In this document: one piece after another, positions 56,499-64,000 of the stretch
How positions within the stretch are numbered: the stretch's first letter is position 1
Layout: the number at the start of each line of letters is the position of its first letter
DNA from: Alterinioella nitratireducens
Lineage (GTDB): Bacteria; Pseudomonadota; Alphaproteobacteria; Rhodobacterales; Rhodobacteraceae
Length of the DNA stretch: 64,000 bases
Assembly: GCF_013155465.1 (NCBI RefSeq)
Contig: NZ_JABJVX010000004.1
Span: forward strand, 328,596 to 392,595
Direction: 5' to 3'
Notes under the pieces: model-generated
Seen by the model: only the letters and a program-made list of their open reading frames with translations
The model's database searches: none
Told to the model about the DNA's origin: nothing
Translations under genes and position numbers: made by a program

Positions 56499-58171
56499 CA
56501 GTGGTGGGGTTGCCTGTCCCACATCTCCTGGGTCGGAAGCTCCTCGAAGGTGTGCTCGGGCGGCGGGTTGGGCAGCAGCCATTCCAGCGTCTCCGCGTGC
56601 TCGCCCCAATAGGCGTTCTCCTCGATCTTGCGGCCCGCGAAGATGGTGTAGAACACGATCCCGATGAACAGCAGGAAGGATGCGAAGGCGATGAAAGCCC
56701 CGATGGAGGACCACCAGTTCCACAGCGCGAAGGCGTCCGGGTAGTCGATATAGCGGCGCGGCATGCCCTGGCGGCCCAGGAAATGCTGCGGGAAGAAGGT
56801 GATGTTGGTGCCGATGAAGAACAGCCAGAAATGCACCTTGCCCCAGAATTCCGGGTACTGGCGACCGGACATCTTGCCGATCCAGTAATAGGTGCCCGCG
56901 AAGATGCAGAACACCGCGCCAAGCGACATCACATAGTGGAAATGGGCCACCACGTAATAGGTGTCGTGATAGGCCCGGTCGATGCCCGCCTGCGCCAGCA
57001 CGATGCCGGTCACGCCGCCGACGGTGAAGACGAACAGGAACCCGATGGCGAAGAGCATGGGCGTCTTGAAGGTGATCGAGCCCTGCCACATCGTCGCGAT
57101 CCAGGAGAAGATCTTGATGCCCGTGGGCACGGCGATGACCATGGTTGCGACCATGAAATAGGCCTGCTGGTTCAGCGTCATGCCGACCGTGTACATGTGG
57201 TGCGCCCACACGACGAAGCCGAGCGCGCCGATCGCGACCATGGCGTAGACCATCGGCAGGTAGCCGAAGATCGGCTTTTTCGAGAAGGTCGCGATGACGT
57301 GGCTGATGATGCCGAAGCCCGGCACGATGATCATGTAGACCTCGGGATGGCCGAAGAACCACAACAGGTGCTGATAGAGGACCGGATCGCCGCCATTGGC
57401 GGGCGTGAAGAAGCCGGTGTTGAAGTTGCGGTCGGTCAGCAGCATCGTGATCGCGCCCGCCAGAACCGGCAAGCTCAGCAGGATCAGCCAGGCGGTGATG
57501 AAGATCGACCACGGAAAGAGCGGCGTCTTGTGCAGGGTCATGCCCGGTGCGCGCATGTTGAGGAAGGTGGTGATGATGTTGATCGCGCCGAGGATCGAGG
57601 AGGCGCCCGAGACGTGCACCGCGAAGATCGCGAAATCCATCGACACGCCGGCCTCACGCGTGGAAAGCGGCGCGTAGAGCACCCAGCCCACGCCCGAGCC
57701 GAGCTGGCCGTTGCCGCCCGGTGCCAGCATGGATACGACGCCGAGCGAGACCCCGGCGACATACATCCAGTAGCTGAGGTTGTTGAGACGCGGGAAGGCC
57801 ATGTCGGGCGCGCCGATCATCAGCGGCATGAAATAGTTGCCAAAGCCGCCAAAGAGCGCGGGAATCACCACGAAGAACATCATCAAGATGCCGTGATAGG
57901 TAATCATCACGTTCCAAAGATGCCCGTTGGGGGAACAATCCTCGGCCCCGATGCCGCCCAGGAACCGCGCGCCTTCGGCGCACATGTACTGCACGCCGGG
58001 CTCCATCAGCTCCATGCGCATATAGACCGTAAACGCCACCGAAATCAGGCCGACAAAGCCCGCGGTGAACAGATAGAGGATCCCGATATCCTTGTGGTTG
58101 GTCGACATGAACCAGCGGGTGAAGAAGCTCCGCTCGTCGTGGTCGTGTCCGGTGGTGGCAGCGTCAGCCAT
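56498..58171 (-). CDS. ctaD: cytochrome c oxidase subunit I (aa3-type)
   Basis: 557 residues with 12 helices. The haem/copper ligands are in [29 protein letters not shown] (CuB His-Tyr region), [10 protein letters not shown] and [12 protein letters not shown]. The K-channel Tyr and D-channel Asn residues ([18 protein letters not shown]) are present. Start [17 protein letters not shown] at 58171. The rest of the oxidase operon is elsewhere. Confidence 0.98.
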   Translation of the reverse strand: MADAATTGHDHDERSFFTRWFMSTNHKDIGILYLFTAGFVGLISVAFTVYMRMELMEPGVQYMCAEGARFLGGIGAEDCSPNGHLWNVMITYHGILMMFFVVIPALFGGFGNYFMPLMIGAPDMAFPRLNNLSYWMYVAGVSLGVVSMLAPGGNGQLGSGVGWVLYAPLSTREAGVSMDFAIFAVHVSGASSILGAINIITTFLNMRAPGMTLHKTPLFPWSIFITAWLILLSLPVLAGAITMLLTDRNFNTGFFTPANGGDPVLYQHLLWFFGHPEVYMIIVPGFGIISHVIATFSKKPIFGYLPMVYAMVAIGALGFVVWAHHMYTVGMTLNQQAYFMVATMVIAVPTGIKIFSWIATMWQGSITFKTPMLFAIGFLFVFTVGGVTGIVLAQAGIDRAYHDTYYVVAHFHYVMSLGAVFCIFAGTYYWIGKMSGRQYPEFWGKVHFWLFFIGTNITFFPQHFLGRQGMPRRYIDYPDAFALWNWWSSIGAFIAFASFLLFIGIVFYTIFAGRKIEENAYWGEHAETLEWLLPNPPPEHTFEELPTQEMWDRQPHH

Positions 58172-58391
58172 GGCCGTCTCCTGTTTCGCAACGCGCGCCG
58201 AAATCCGTGGTAAACGGCCACGCGCGCTCAATTCCCTTGGACCTGTTCTAGTTTGGGGATGGGGTCCGTGCAATGCGTTAGCGCCACGATATGTGGGAAA
58301 AATTGCCTCATGCACGGCCCTTAGCGGCGCATCGGCGCAACCGGGTGGCGACTGCGTGGGCCGGGGGGGCCGGTTCAGGTTGCGGGCCGGG

Positions 58392-59192
58392 TCAGGTGCG
58401 GACGCCCCGGATGACAAGGGCGGGGCGGGGGATGGCGAGGCCAAGCTCGGTCTCGTAGGCGCGGTGAAACGCCTCGAAGGCAGCGCGGAAGGCGGGTTTG
58501 CGGTCGTCGGGCAGGGCGGCGTGGGTTGCGGCGACGGGGCCGAAGCCGGTAACATATTCGTGCCAGACCGTCTCGACATCTGGCGCGTAGAGTGTCGTCT
58601 CTTGGGCGCGGGCCTCGATGCGGAATGTGCCGCCGAACGCCAGTTGCAGCCAGTCGGGGCGCCCCCAGTCGAAGGGCGAGGCGGGCGGCGGGGGCGCGTC
58701 CGACCATTCGCCAAGCAACCCGAAGAACCCCGCGATATAGCCCTCGGGCGCGTCGGCCCATGTCGCCAGCGCCAGCCGCCCGCCGGGGCGCGTGACGCGG
58801 GCAAGCTCGGCGATGGCCTTCTGTGGCGCGGCGGAGAAGATGATGCCGTAGGTCGAGATCACGCCGTCGAAATTGGCGTCCTCAAAGGGCAGCGCCTCGG
58901 CGGCGGCCTCTTGGAATTGCGGGCGCGGCGTGATGCCCTCGGACAGGCTCTTCGCCGCCGCGATCATGCCGGGGGCGATGTCGATGCCGGTCACGCGCGC
59001 GCCGCGCCACGCGGCAAGGCGGGCCGCCCATCCGGTGCCGGTGCCGATATCGAGGATGCGCGCGCCCGCACGCGGCCAAAGCGCCTGCACCGTGTGCGCG
59101 ATGGTGTCGGCCAGCCCGAAGGAGATGCCGTCATAGGCGGTGCCGGGCTGGCCCCACATCCGGGCCTCGGGGCTTTGCGTGTCGGTTGTCAT
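58392..59192 (-). CDS. class I SAM-dependent methyltransferase
   Basis: 266 residues. SAM motif [21 protein letters not shown], motif II/III in [14 protein letters not shown] and [19 protein letters not shown]. Resembles UbiE/Coq5-like small-molecule methyltransferases. Divergent from an HxlR regulator across a palindromic site, so probably its target. Confidence 0.9.
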   Translation of the reverse strand: MTTDTQSPEARMWGQPGTAYDGISFGLADTIAHTVQALWPRAGARILDIGTGTGWAARLAAWRGARVTGIDIAPGMIAAAKSLSEGITPRPQFQEAAAEALPFEDANFDGVISTYGIIFSAAPQKAIAELARVTRPGGRLALATWADAPEGYIAGFFGLLGEWSDAPPPPASPFDWGRPDWLQLAFGGTFRIEARAQETTLYAPDVETVWHEYVTGFGPVAATHAALPDDRKPAFRAAFEAFHRAYETELGLAIPRPALVIRGVRT

Positions 59193-59247
59193 CGGGGCCT
59201 CCCGCTTTGCGTTCGACCCAAGAATACCCCCCCGTCCGGCGCGCGGG

Positions 59248-59268
59248 ATACTCCACGATCTGGAGTAT
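59248..59268. promoter_or_regulatory. probable HxlR operator
   Basis: Inverted repeat ATACTCCA/TGGAGTAT with a 5-nt spacer in the divergent gap of the methyltransferase and HxlR genes. Confidence 0.7.
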
Positions 59269-59318
59269 TCGGGGCGGCGCGGATGCGGTATGATCGGAGG
59301 CAACCGGAGGCGCGAGAG

Positions 59319-60017
59319 ATGAAAAGCTACGGCCAGTTCTGCCCGATCGCCAAGGCCGCCGAGATCTTCTGCGAGCGCTGGACCGCGCTGGTCATCCGCA
59401 ACCTCGGGGCCGGGGCCGAGCGGTTCAGCGACATCCATCGCGGCGTGCCGCATATGTCGGCAACGCTGCTCACCCGGCGGCTGCGCCAGTTGGAGGCCGA
59501 GGGGCTTGTCACGCGGCGGCGCAATGCGACCGGGCGCGCCTGGACCTATCACCTGAGCGCGGCGGGGGCCGAGTTCCTGCCGCTGGTCGGTGCGCTGGGC
59601 ATCTGGGGGCGGCGCTGGACCCGGCGCGAATTGCAGGAGGGCGAGCTTGACCTTGGATTGCTGATCTGGGGGCTGGAATACTCGGTCGACCCGGCGGCTT
59701 TCGGGCCGGAGCGGCGGGTATTGCGCCTGGAGGTGACGGACCAGCCGCAGCACAAGCGGTTCTACTGGTTCCTCTGCGAGGCTGGAAAGCTGGAGCTCTG
59801 CGTGTCCGATCCCGGCGGCGAGACCGACCTCTACCTGCGCGCCACGCTGGCCGATCTGATCCGGGTCTATCGCGGTGATGTGACGCTGGCGGCGGCCATG
59901 GGCGATGGGCGACTGGAAGTGGATGGCGCGCCGAAGCTGCAGCGGCGGCTGGCGCGCTGGTTCAATTTCGATGCGATGGCGAAGACGGCCCCGGCGGAGG
60001 TCGGTCGGGCGGGGTAG
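59319..60017 (+). CDS. HxlR family regulator with C-terminal SCP2-like domain
   Basis: 232 residues. N-terminal winged HTH of HxlR type (CPIAKAAEIFCERWTALVIR, then LTRRLRQLEAEGLVTRR; redox-type Cys near the N-terminus). Residues after about 130 form an SCP2 sterol-carrier-like domain (YLRATLADLIRVYRGDVTLA), an unusual lipid-binding extension for a regulator. It could sense a hydrophobic ligand. Autoregulation through 59248-59268 is likely. Confidence 0.9.
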   Translation: MKSYGQFCPIAKAAEIFCERWTALVIRNLGAGAERFSDIHRGVPHMSATLLTRRLRQLEAEGLVTRRRNATGRAWTYHLSAAGAEFLPLVGALGIWGRRWTRRELQEGELDLGLLIWGLEYSVDPAAFGPERRVLRLEVTDQPQHKRFYWFLCEAGKLELCVSDPGGETDLYLRATLADLIRVYRGDVTLAAAMGDGRLEVDGAPKLQRRLARWFNFDAMAKTAPAEVGRAG

Positions 60018-60030
60018 GCGGCCCGTCCCG

Positions 60031-60177
60031 TTATTCGATGAGGGGCGTGTCGGCAGGCGGCGGGGCGGTCAAGGCGGCGCTGTCGGGCGGGGTGACGTCA
60101 TAAAGCGCGATCCCCACGGCCCCCACGACCAGCGCGGCCAATCCCACCAGGGCGATGAGGATAATGCGGGTTTCCAT
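60031..60177 (-). CDS. small single-pass membrane protein (48 residues)
   Basis: METRIILIALVGLAALVVGA begins a single helix and the rest (LYDVTPPDSAALTAPPPADT) is Pro-rich periplasmic. The ATG at 60175-60177 is chosen because upstream frame content is not protein-like. The tail is strongly GC3-biased. No family recognised; same strand as lipB, about 290 nt downstream of it. Confidence 0.55.
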   Translation of the reverse strand: METRIILIALVGLAALVVGAVGIALYDVTPPDSAALTAPPPADTPLIE

Positions 60178-60463
60178 CTTGTTGTCCCGTTCGATCTGCG
60201 CCTCGAAATCCAAACCTTGCCGTCCCTTTCCAAGCCAGCGCCCCCGGCGCGACGCGGGGGCTTTCGGGGCAGCCTGCCCCAAGAAGATTGACCATTCCTT
60301 ACCCGGCGGGGCGAAACAGTCGAAAGTTTTCGCCATATTCGGGATAATGCCGGAAAACCGTTGTTTTTCGGTTCCTTGCCTTGCCCCGTCAACCGCGAAT
60401 GGGGCGCTTTTCGAGGTCAATCATGGCAAGAAAAAGGCAACGCGCCGCCTGTCTGCGAAACAA

Positions 60464-61156
60464 TCAGTTTTCCGCCGGGGCGGGGCGTGGACGGCGGGGG
60501 ATTTCCGCCGAGCCGAAGACCTGCGTAAAGGTTTTCTGCAAGGCCAGATCGACATCGTCCAGCGTCACCGGCAGGCCGAGATCAACGAGCGAGGTGACGC
60601 CATGGTCCGATATGCCGCACGGAACGATGCCGTCGAAATGGCTGAGGTCGGGCTCCACGTTGATCGAAAGGCCATGATAGCTGACCCATTTGGTGATCCG
60701 CACGCCAAGCGCCGCGATCTTGTCCTCGCGCGGCTCGCCCGTCACCAGCGGCGGTTTCTCGGGCCGCGTGACCCAGACGCCGACCCGGCCTTCGCGCTTT
60801 TCGCCGGTGACGTTGAACTCGGCCAGCGTCGCGATCACCCAATCCTCCATCTGCGCCACGAAGCGCCGCACGTCGCGCCCGCGCGCGCCCACATCCAGCA
60901 AAACGTAAGCCACCCGCTGCCCCGGCCCGTGATAGGTATATTGCCCGCCGCGCCGCGTGGCGTGGACCTCGAAGCGGTCGGGATCGGTCAGGTCGGCGGG
61001 CTTGGCCGAGGTTCCGGCGGTGTAGAGGGGGGGATGTTCGAGAAGCCAGATCGCCTCCTCGGCCTGGCCGCGCGCGATGGCCGCGGCGCGCTCCTCCATC
61101 CAGGTGACGGCTTGCGCGTAGGGGACGGGTGCGTCCGAGCGAATCCAGTTGACCAT
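60464..61156 (-). CDS. lipB: lipoyl(octanoyl) transferase
   Basis: 230 residues. LipB motifs: [54 protein letters not shown] and the catalytic Cys in [16 protein letters not shown]. Transfers octanoate from ACP to lipoyl domains. Start at 61156. Confidence 0.97.
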   Translation of the reverse strand: MVNWIRSDAPVPYAQAVTWMEERAAAIARGQAEEAIWLLEHPPLYTAGTSAKPADLTDPDRFEVHATRRGGQYTYHGPGQRVAYVLLDVGARGRDVRRFVAQMEDWVIATLAEFNVTGEKREGRVGVWVTRPEKPPLVTGEPREDKIAALGVRITKWVSYHGLSINVEPDLSHFDGIVPCGISDHGVTSLVDLGLPVTLDDVDLALQKTFTQVFGSAEIPRRPRPAPAEN

Positions 61157-61485
61157 CAGCTCATCCGGGCATCAGCCCGGCCTCCTTTGCCTCTGCCTCC
61201 GCGATGGCATCGGCAAGCCGCAAGATCAACCCCGCCGATCGGTGGTCGAGACCGAAGTATACGCGGCATGATGGTCCTTGACCAATAGGCCGGCGGGGCG
61301 AATCGACCCCGTGAGCGTCAGGGCCCCGGACCGCAATCGGTTCACAACCGCGCGATCAGGGGACACATCCGCGTAGGAATGCGCAGGATTTCCGCCGATA
61401 GTGCGGGTAATTCATACTTTTGATTGAACCGGAACATGCTAAACTGCGACCAATCATCGAGACCAGCGTAATTGGAGGACCAATC
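61157..61485. other. 329-bp stretch upstream of lipB and the peptidoglycan-binding gene
   Basis: Divergent gap. A minus-strand frame ending at 61161 has host-like codons (ending [10 protein letters not shown]) but no usable start before a stop at about 61356, so it may be a degenerate gene end. The right part, from about 61390, is AT-richer and likely carries the promoter of the next gene. Confidence 0.5.
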
Positions 61486-62127
61486 ATGATCTTTAAGGCC
61501 TTGACCACCGCGACCTTTGCCGTCGCCCTTGCAACCTTCCCCGCCGAGGATGCGCAGGCCGATGCGGGCGATGTCGTCGGCGGCCTGATCGTCGGCGGCC
61601 TGATCGGCGCGGCGATCGCCAATGGCAACAATGCCGGCAACCGCACCGTGGTGACGCGCCCCTCGGGCAATACCAGCACCTATACCCCTATCCCGGCCAC
61701 CCAGATGGGCCGCGATACGCAGACCGCGCTGAACTATTTCGGCTTCAACGCCGGGGCCGTCGATGGCCAGATCGGCGGCAACACCCGCGCCGCGATCGAG
61801 CGCTACCAGGCGACCATGGGCTATCCCGTCAACGGGCGTCAGTATCCGTCCTACCAGTATGACGAGCTGATGCAGGCCTATTACTGGGGTCTGAACGGCG
61901 GCTCGGCGCAGACCGGGCTTTATGGTCAGCCGCTCCTGATGGCCTATCGCTCGGCCCAGACGGCGGCACCCGCGCCGCAGGTCGTGACCACGCCGACCGC
62001 CCCCGTGCAGCAGCCGCAGCCGACCGTGGTGGCCGCGCCCCCGGCGCAGACCGTCATCGTCTCGCCCCCGACCGCCGCCGCGATCACCCCGGTGACGCCG
62101 GTGACCCCGGTGCAGGACAACAAGTAA
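61486..62127 (+). CDS. exported peptidoglycan-binding domain protein
   Basis: 213 residues from the ATG at 61486, following TTGGAGGAC. A signal peptide is followed by a glycine-zipper-like helix (DVVGGLIVGGLIGAAIANGN), a PG_binding_1 domain at about 75-125 (LNYFGFNAGAVDGQIGGNTR) and a low-complexity Pro/Thr/Gln tail (TTPTAPVQQPQPTVV). Probably bridges membrane and cell wall. Confidence 0.87.
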   Translation: MIFKALTTATFAVALATFPAEDAQADAGDVVGGLIVGGLIGAAIANGNNAGNRTVVTRPSGNTSTYTPIPATQMGRDTQTALNYFGFNAGAVDGQIGGNTRAAIERYQATMGYPVNGRQYPSYQYDELMQAYYWGLNGGSAQTGLYGQPLLMAYRSAQTAAPAPQVVTTPTAPVQQPQPTVVAAPPAQTVIVSPPTAAAITPVTPVTPVQDNK

Positions 62128-62275
62128 CACCTTCTTCGGGTGACAGATCGGGGCCGCGCCTGAGCCAGGGCGCGGCCCTTTTTCCTAGGCGGCGGGCCGG
62201 GACGAAATCGGTGCAGAATCCCCCTTCACATCCGCGGATCACGAGGGTACAAGCCCGCCACCTACCTGATCACGT

Positions 62276-62362
62276 GCGGTCGTGGCGGAATTGGTAGACG
62301 CGCAGCGTTGAGGTCGCTGTGGGGTAACTCCCGTGGAAGTTCGAGTCTTCTCGACCGCACCA
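62276..62362 (+). tRNA. tRNA-Leu (anticodon GAG), CCA encoded
   Basis: Acceptor stem GCGGTCG/CGACCGC closes the molecule, followed by A and CCA. Anticodon stem CAGCG/CGCTG with loop TTGAGGT gives anticodon GAG at 62310-62312. A long class II variable arm (GTGGGGTAACTCCCGT) and GTTCGAGTC T-arm confirm tRNA-Leu. Its 3' end is the probable integration site of the following island. Confidence 0.97.
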
Positions 62363-62418
62363 ATCACCCTACAAAAGACATTTGAAGTCAATGAGTTAAC
62401 TCTCGGAGACTTGAAGAA

Positions 62419-63549
62419 ATGTCACACAAATTCCCACACACCACCATTCGTTCCGGCACGTATTACTACAATCGTCGTGTCCCGAGACATGTCGTCGAAG
62501 CATTCGGAATGAGTGCTGTGCAAGTCTCCCTAGGTAAGAAGTCAGATGAGGTTGGACCTCTAGCGGCTGCCCTGACAGGCGCACTCAATGAGCTGTGGGC
62601 CGCTGATCCTGTTCATCCTGTCTGCATTCAGTTGTTGTTAGCACGACTGAAGCCGCAGACGCTGACATTGGCTGATTGCATGGAGCAGTATCTCGCTCTC
62701 AGGTCTATCCATGAGAAGCCGTGTCGGCTGGCAATCCGAAGCCTGATCCAGATTTGCGGAAACAGACCAGTTGATCGCTACACGCGCCGAGATGCCAGAG
62801 CCTTGGTCGATCATCTCCTAAGTCTGGGTAACAAAACCGCCACAGTACGAAGACGCTTGCAGTCCCTTCACGCGGTTTTCGAATACGGTTTACTTGAGAT
62901 GGAGGCCGATAAAAGAAACCCCTTCTGCCGTGTTCCTATCCCCCGAGAAGGACATGACATCAAGACTAGGGAGACGTTCACTTTCGATCAACTTAGGGCA
63001 ATTTACGGAGAGGCCCTCTGTTCCAATAAAGATACCCGCCTCATTCTGCCGATCCTTGGTGAGACGGGCGCTAGGTTGGCTGAGATTGTAGGCCTCAGGT
63101 GGCAGGATGTAGACCTAAACGCGGGAACTATCATCATCCGCCCCCATGCTATGCGTCCCCTGAAAACCCGAGGTTCTGAACGTTTGGTGCCTCTGGTCGG
63201 CATAGGTTTAAGAGCCATGACCATGCTTTCGCACATGTCGAGAGATCATGAGTTCGTGTTCCCACGATGGGTGCGCGCAGATCGAGTGGTAGCAACCCAC
63301 GCAAGCAACACGCTCAACAAAGTCCTGCACAAACGATATGGTGATCTGACTTGTCACTGCTTTCGACACACGCTTAGAGATCGCCTTCGAGACGCTGAAG
63401 CACCAGTTGAACTCGTTGACCAGATCGGCGGATGGCATCACGCTGGTGGAGTGGGAACAAGCTATGGACGTGGATACAGCGTCGATGTGCAGAGAAAATG
63501 GCTTGAAAAGGTCTCTATTCGCAACATTTCTTACAGCAACAGTCTTTAA
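62419..63549 (+). CDS. tyrosine-type site-specific recombinase (integrase)
   Basis: 376 residues. The catalytic residues are identifiable: Arg in GETGARLAEIVGLRW, His-x-x-Arg in CHCFRHTLRDRL, His in GGWHHAGGVGTSYGRG and Tyr in the same stretch. SAM-like N-terminal domain with LTLADCMEQYLALRSIH. Only 56 nt after a tRNA gene and in AT-rich DNA: this is an island integrase. Confidence 0.95.
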   Translation: MSHKFPHTTIRSGTYYYNRRVPRHVVEAFGMSAVQVSLGKKSDEVGPLAAALTGALNELWAADPVHPVCIQLLLARLKPQTLTLADCMEQYLALRSIHEKPCRLAIRSLIQICGNRPVDRYTRRDARALVDHLLSLGNKTATVRRRLQSLHAVFEYGLLEMEADKRNPFCRVPIPREGHDIKTRETFTFDQLRAIYGEALCSNKDTRLILPILGETGARLAEIVGLRWQDVDLNAGTIIIRPHAMRPLKTRGSERLVPLVGIGLRAMTMLSHMSRDHEFVFPRWVRADRVVATHASNTLNKVLHKRYGDLTCHCFRHTLRDRLRDAEAPVELVDQIGGWHHAGGVGTSYGRGYSVDVQRKWLEKVSIRNISYSNSL

Positions 63550-63552
63550 GTG

Positions 63553-63581
63553 TTGACTTAACACCAAGGACGTGGTATAAT
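63553..63581 (+). promoter_or_regulatory. near-consensus sigma-70 promoter
   Basis: TTGACT (63553-63558) and TATAAT (63576-63581) with exactly 17 nt between. It starts immediately after the integrase and is the best promoter match in the window. The transcript leader contains a TGAAAGAA/TTCTTTCA stem at 63597-63629 and leads to the 54-codon gene. Confidence 0.82.
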
Positions 63582-63744
63582 ATACTATAGGCAAGTGAAA
63601 GAATGCAGCCCTTTGCGGTTTCTTTCATGAAGACCTCTCCTCCGCCAAAACAGCTTCACTGCGTAAGAGCGTCCTGCTCCCAATCATGAGTAACGGGTGC
63701 GGATTGCTGGAGGATTCATCCCAACACATTTTAAAGGAATGCCC

Positions 63745-63909
63745 ATGACACGACGTCAGCCGAAAACCAATCAAGATTGGCAAAAAGTCCGCCGGAAGAA
63801 CCCACGCCTCTTCTATTCTAGCGAAGCTCAGAAGCTCATGCTTGAGGACGCCAGTGCTCTCGGAAACGAAGAGTTCTTTAAGCATGTCCCCACTGAAGAG
63901 GACCTCTAA
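63745..63909 (+). CDS. small island protein of 54 residues, function unknown
   Basis: Starts MTRRQPKTNQDWQKVRRKNP, basic at the front and acidic at the end (EEFFKHVPTEEDL). AAAGGA lies 6 nt upstream of the ATG; an in-frame ATG two codons earlier is also possible. Codon use is AT-richer than the chromosome. It is the first open frame under the strong promoter at 63.55 kb. No homologue recognised. Confidence 0.6.
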   Translation: MTRRQPKTNQDWQKVRRKNPRLFYSSEAQKLMLEDASALGNEEFFKHVPTEEDL

Positions 63910-63943
63910 TGCGTGATTGCCTTAGCAGTGTCCCAACAGTTGG

Positions 63944-64000
63944 TGTAACTCCCGCCGGTAGCGCGGGCTGAGCGGAGCCTTCGCATAGCGAAGCGAGGCC
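63944..64000. other. hairpin-rich end of the window inside the island
   Basis: Two hairpins, CCCGC/GCGGG-like around 63952-63970 and CTTCGC/GCGAAG at 63981-63995, follow the small gene; the rest of the island is outside the window. Confidence 0.5.

Noticed and set aside
61161..61356. Minus-strand frame ending just before lipB with a protein-like C-terminal part
   Set aside because: No ATG, GTG or usable TTG between the upstream stop and the protein-like part; perhaps a degenerate gene end, but not supportable as a gene.
61342..62130. 262-codon minus-strand frame opposite the peptidoglycan-binding gene
   Set aside because: Low-complexity His/Gly/Arg translation typical of an antisense shadow; the plus-strand gene has a signal peptide and a recognised domain.
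63625..63885. 86-codon minus-strand frame in the island
   Set aside because: It lies opposite the promoter leader and the small gene, has no ribosome-binding site, and the plus-strand frame is better supported.

Overview
The window reads as chromosomal DNA of a high-GC alphaproteobacterium, most likely Rhodobacterales/Rhodobacteraceae (Roseobacter-type). The basis is gene order and protein resemblance as I know them, not a database search: a DUF6446 gene between glyQ and glyS, ctaD followed by DUF2244, YbjN-proC-csaA, and a MidA/Lgt/PgeF run. Most genes are GC-rich with GC-rich third codon positions. Three stretches are visibly AT-richer: a gene at 21655-22464, an internal segment of glyS around 31165-31535, and everything after the tRNA-Leu at about 62.36 kb.

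Layout. 0-7.9 kb: end of a sulfotransferase, lgt-midA-pgeF, ubiK, ybjN-proC-csaA-hydroxyacid dehydrogenase, thymidine kinase. 8-12.2 kb: P450, class II aldolase, FAD monooxygenase and fatty acid hydroxylase, all on the plus strand. 12.3-14.8 kb: ECF sigma factor, membrane anti-sigma factor and exported subtilase, overlapping or closely spaced. 14.8-15.5 kb: two small genes, each followed by a strong terminator. 16.5-26.5 kb: a minus-strand block holding a TelA/TerC/XpaC-type stress module (TerC, a 29-residue membrane microprotein, XpaC, TelA, DUF2927 lipoprotein, AT-rich membrane protein, SPFH-GYF protein), then cytochrome b561, RidA, a zinc-ribbon membrane protein, a PfkB kinase and dtd. 26.6-30.5 kb: a SAM-II riboswitch with a large inserted helix ahead of metZ, an amidotransferase, and trkH. 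30.6-39.8 kb: glyQ-DUF6446-glyS, a SPOR/peptidoglycan-binding protease-like protein without a catalytic triad, a ParDE-type toxin-antitoxin pair, and a PPDK-like protein with an eroded ATP-grasp half. 39.9-50.2 kb: cell wall hydrolase, glmM, mini-secretin, EamA transporter, hemerythrin, ilvC, paired Lrp regulators, class V aminotransferase, FNT channel, UbiH-like hydroxylase. 50.3-62.1 kb: HAD nucleotidase, GntR regulator, MshEN-GT2 glycosyltransferase, carA, yqeY, DUF2244, ctaD, methyltransferase/HxlR pair, lipB, peptidoglycan-binding protein. 62.3-64 kb: tRNA-Leu(GAG) with a tyrosine integrase just downstream, the left edge of a genomic island that runs out of the window.

The most noteworthy items are the SAM-II riboswitch with a nested insertion of about 105 nt, the TelA/TerC module with its unlisted microprotein and embedded AT-rich gene, the AT-rich in-frame insertion in glyS, the sigma/anti-sigma/subtilase cassette, and two families of intergenic repeats: perfect palindromes mostly centred on TTCGAA, and REP-like elements at convergent gene ends. 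No rRNA, CRISPR array or insertion sequence was seen.
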